DNA from: JACKCB01 sp964452775
GTDB taxonomy: Bacteria > Chloroflexota > Anaerolineae > Promineifilales > Promineifilaceae
NCBI GenBank assembly: GCA_964452775.1
Contig: CAYVQP010000009.1
Location: forward strand, 1-64,000
DNA length: 64,000 nucleotides
Reading direction: 5' to 3'
Positions 63,930 to 64,000 of this stretch are shown one piece after another. The notes beneath the pieces were generated by a model. It saw only the letters and a program-made list of their open reading frames with translations, was not told the DNA's origin and did not search any database. The translations under genes were made by a program, and so were the position numbers. The first letter of the stretch is position 1. Each line of letters starts with the position of its first letter.

Positions 63930-64000
63930 TTCGACGGCGTTAGTTGGCTGATGGTCGCAGGATAGCTGGACCGGCGGCGATGTCCCGCCAGATTGCGCGC

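Overview
The window is a 64 kb stretch of ordinary, densely coding bacterial chromosome, about 58% G+C by eye. It has no rRNA, tRNA, insertion sequence, prophage or CRISPR. The protein types point to Chloroflexota, probably near Anaerolineae or Caldilineae. The pointers are an RpoC with a long coiled-coil insertion, oligopeptide-binding lipoproteins on Glu/Pro/Thr-rich stalks, several multi-membrane glycan polymerases and GT39-like transferases, a complete CIRCE-controlled hrcA-grpE-dnaK-dnaJ cluster, and a SufR-linked SUF cluster. This lineage call is inference from protein style, not from a marker alignment.

Layout. 1-4.3 kb: the 3' part of rpoC and its terminator. 4.3-6.5 kb (minus): isoprenoid genes, polyprenyl synthase and type 2 IPP isomerase. 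6.9-12.3 kb (plus): surface-glycan genes (UDP-glucuronate decarboxylase type epimerase, Wzy/ligase, GtrA, GT4), a thioesterase and a membrane protein. 12.4-17.2 kb (minus): acpP, a glycosidase-like/Wzy fusion, a GT2 and a DUF2267 protein. 17.3-22.8 kb (plus): a probable leader or small RNA, rplY, a GT39-like protein, a spermidine-synthase-like membrane protein and a Lit-family (DUF1461) membrane protein. 22.8-27.3 kb (minus): M23 lipoprotein, FtcD-FchA fusion, SppA. 27.5-29.5 kb (plus): TPP riboswitch, thiN, ThiB-like lipoprotein. 29.5-31.7 kb (minus): rlmN, sufT, sufR. 31.8-38.5 kb (plus): sufC-sufB-sufD-rhodanese-sufS-sufU-Rieske. 38.6-42.2 kb (plus): gyrase/topo IV A subunit, cold-shock-domain protein, tpx. 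42.3-46.4 kb (minus): oligopeptide ABC permeases and binding protein. 46.6-52.3 kb (plus): polX, cNMP/SpoIIE phosphatase, SH3b protein, ligA. 52.3-57.3 kb: epimerase, a small exported protein, a large propeller-like membrane protein, prmA. 57.4-62.3 kb (minus): dnaJ, dnaK, grpE, hrcA with CIRCE. 62.4-63.9 kb (minus): initiating sugar-phosphate transferase.

How the genes work together. Polyprenyl synthase and Fni would supply the polyprenyl carrier. The phosphoglycosyl transferase, GTs, GtrA and Wzy proteins would build and polymerise surface glycan on that carrier. The SUF block is a complete Fe-S assembly system with its own repressor, and several Fe-S clients (RlmN, the Rieske protein, SufR itself) lie beside it. 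The TPP riboswitch ties thiamine salvage (ThiB-like) to thiamine pyrophosphorylation (ThiN).

The strongest oddity is the oligopeptide-binding lipoprotein at 44567-46393. Its family-typical N-terminal segment, with the FHDG motif, sits at the C-terminus, so the protein reads as a circular permutation. Other points of interest are the glycosidase-like/Wzy fusion with a substituted nucleophile position, a PolX lacking one catalytic Asp, an A-subunit topoisomerase without a GyrA box behind a 23-bp operator-like dyad, and an unassigned strong-promoter-to-terminator transcript ahead of rplY.
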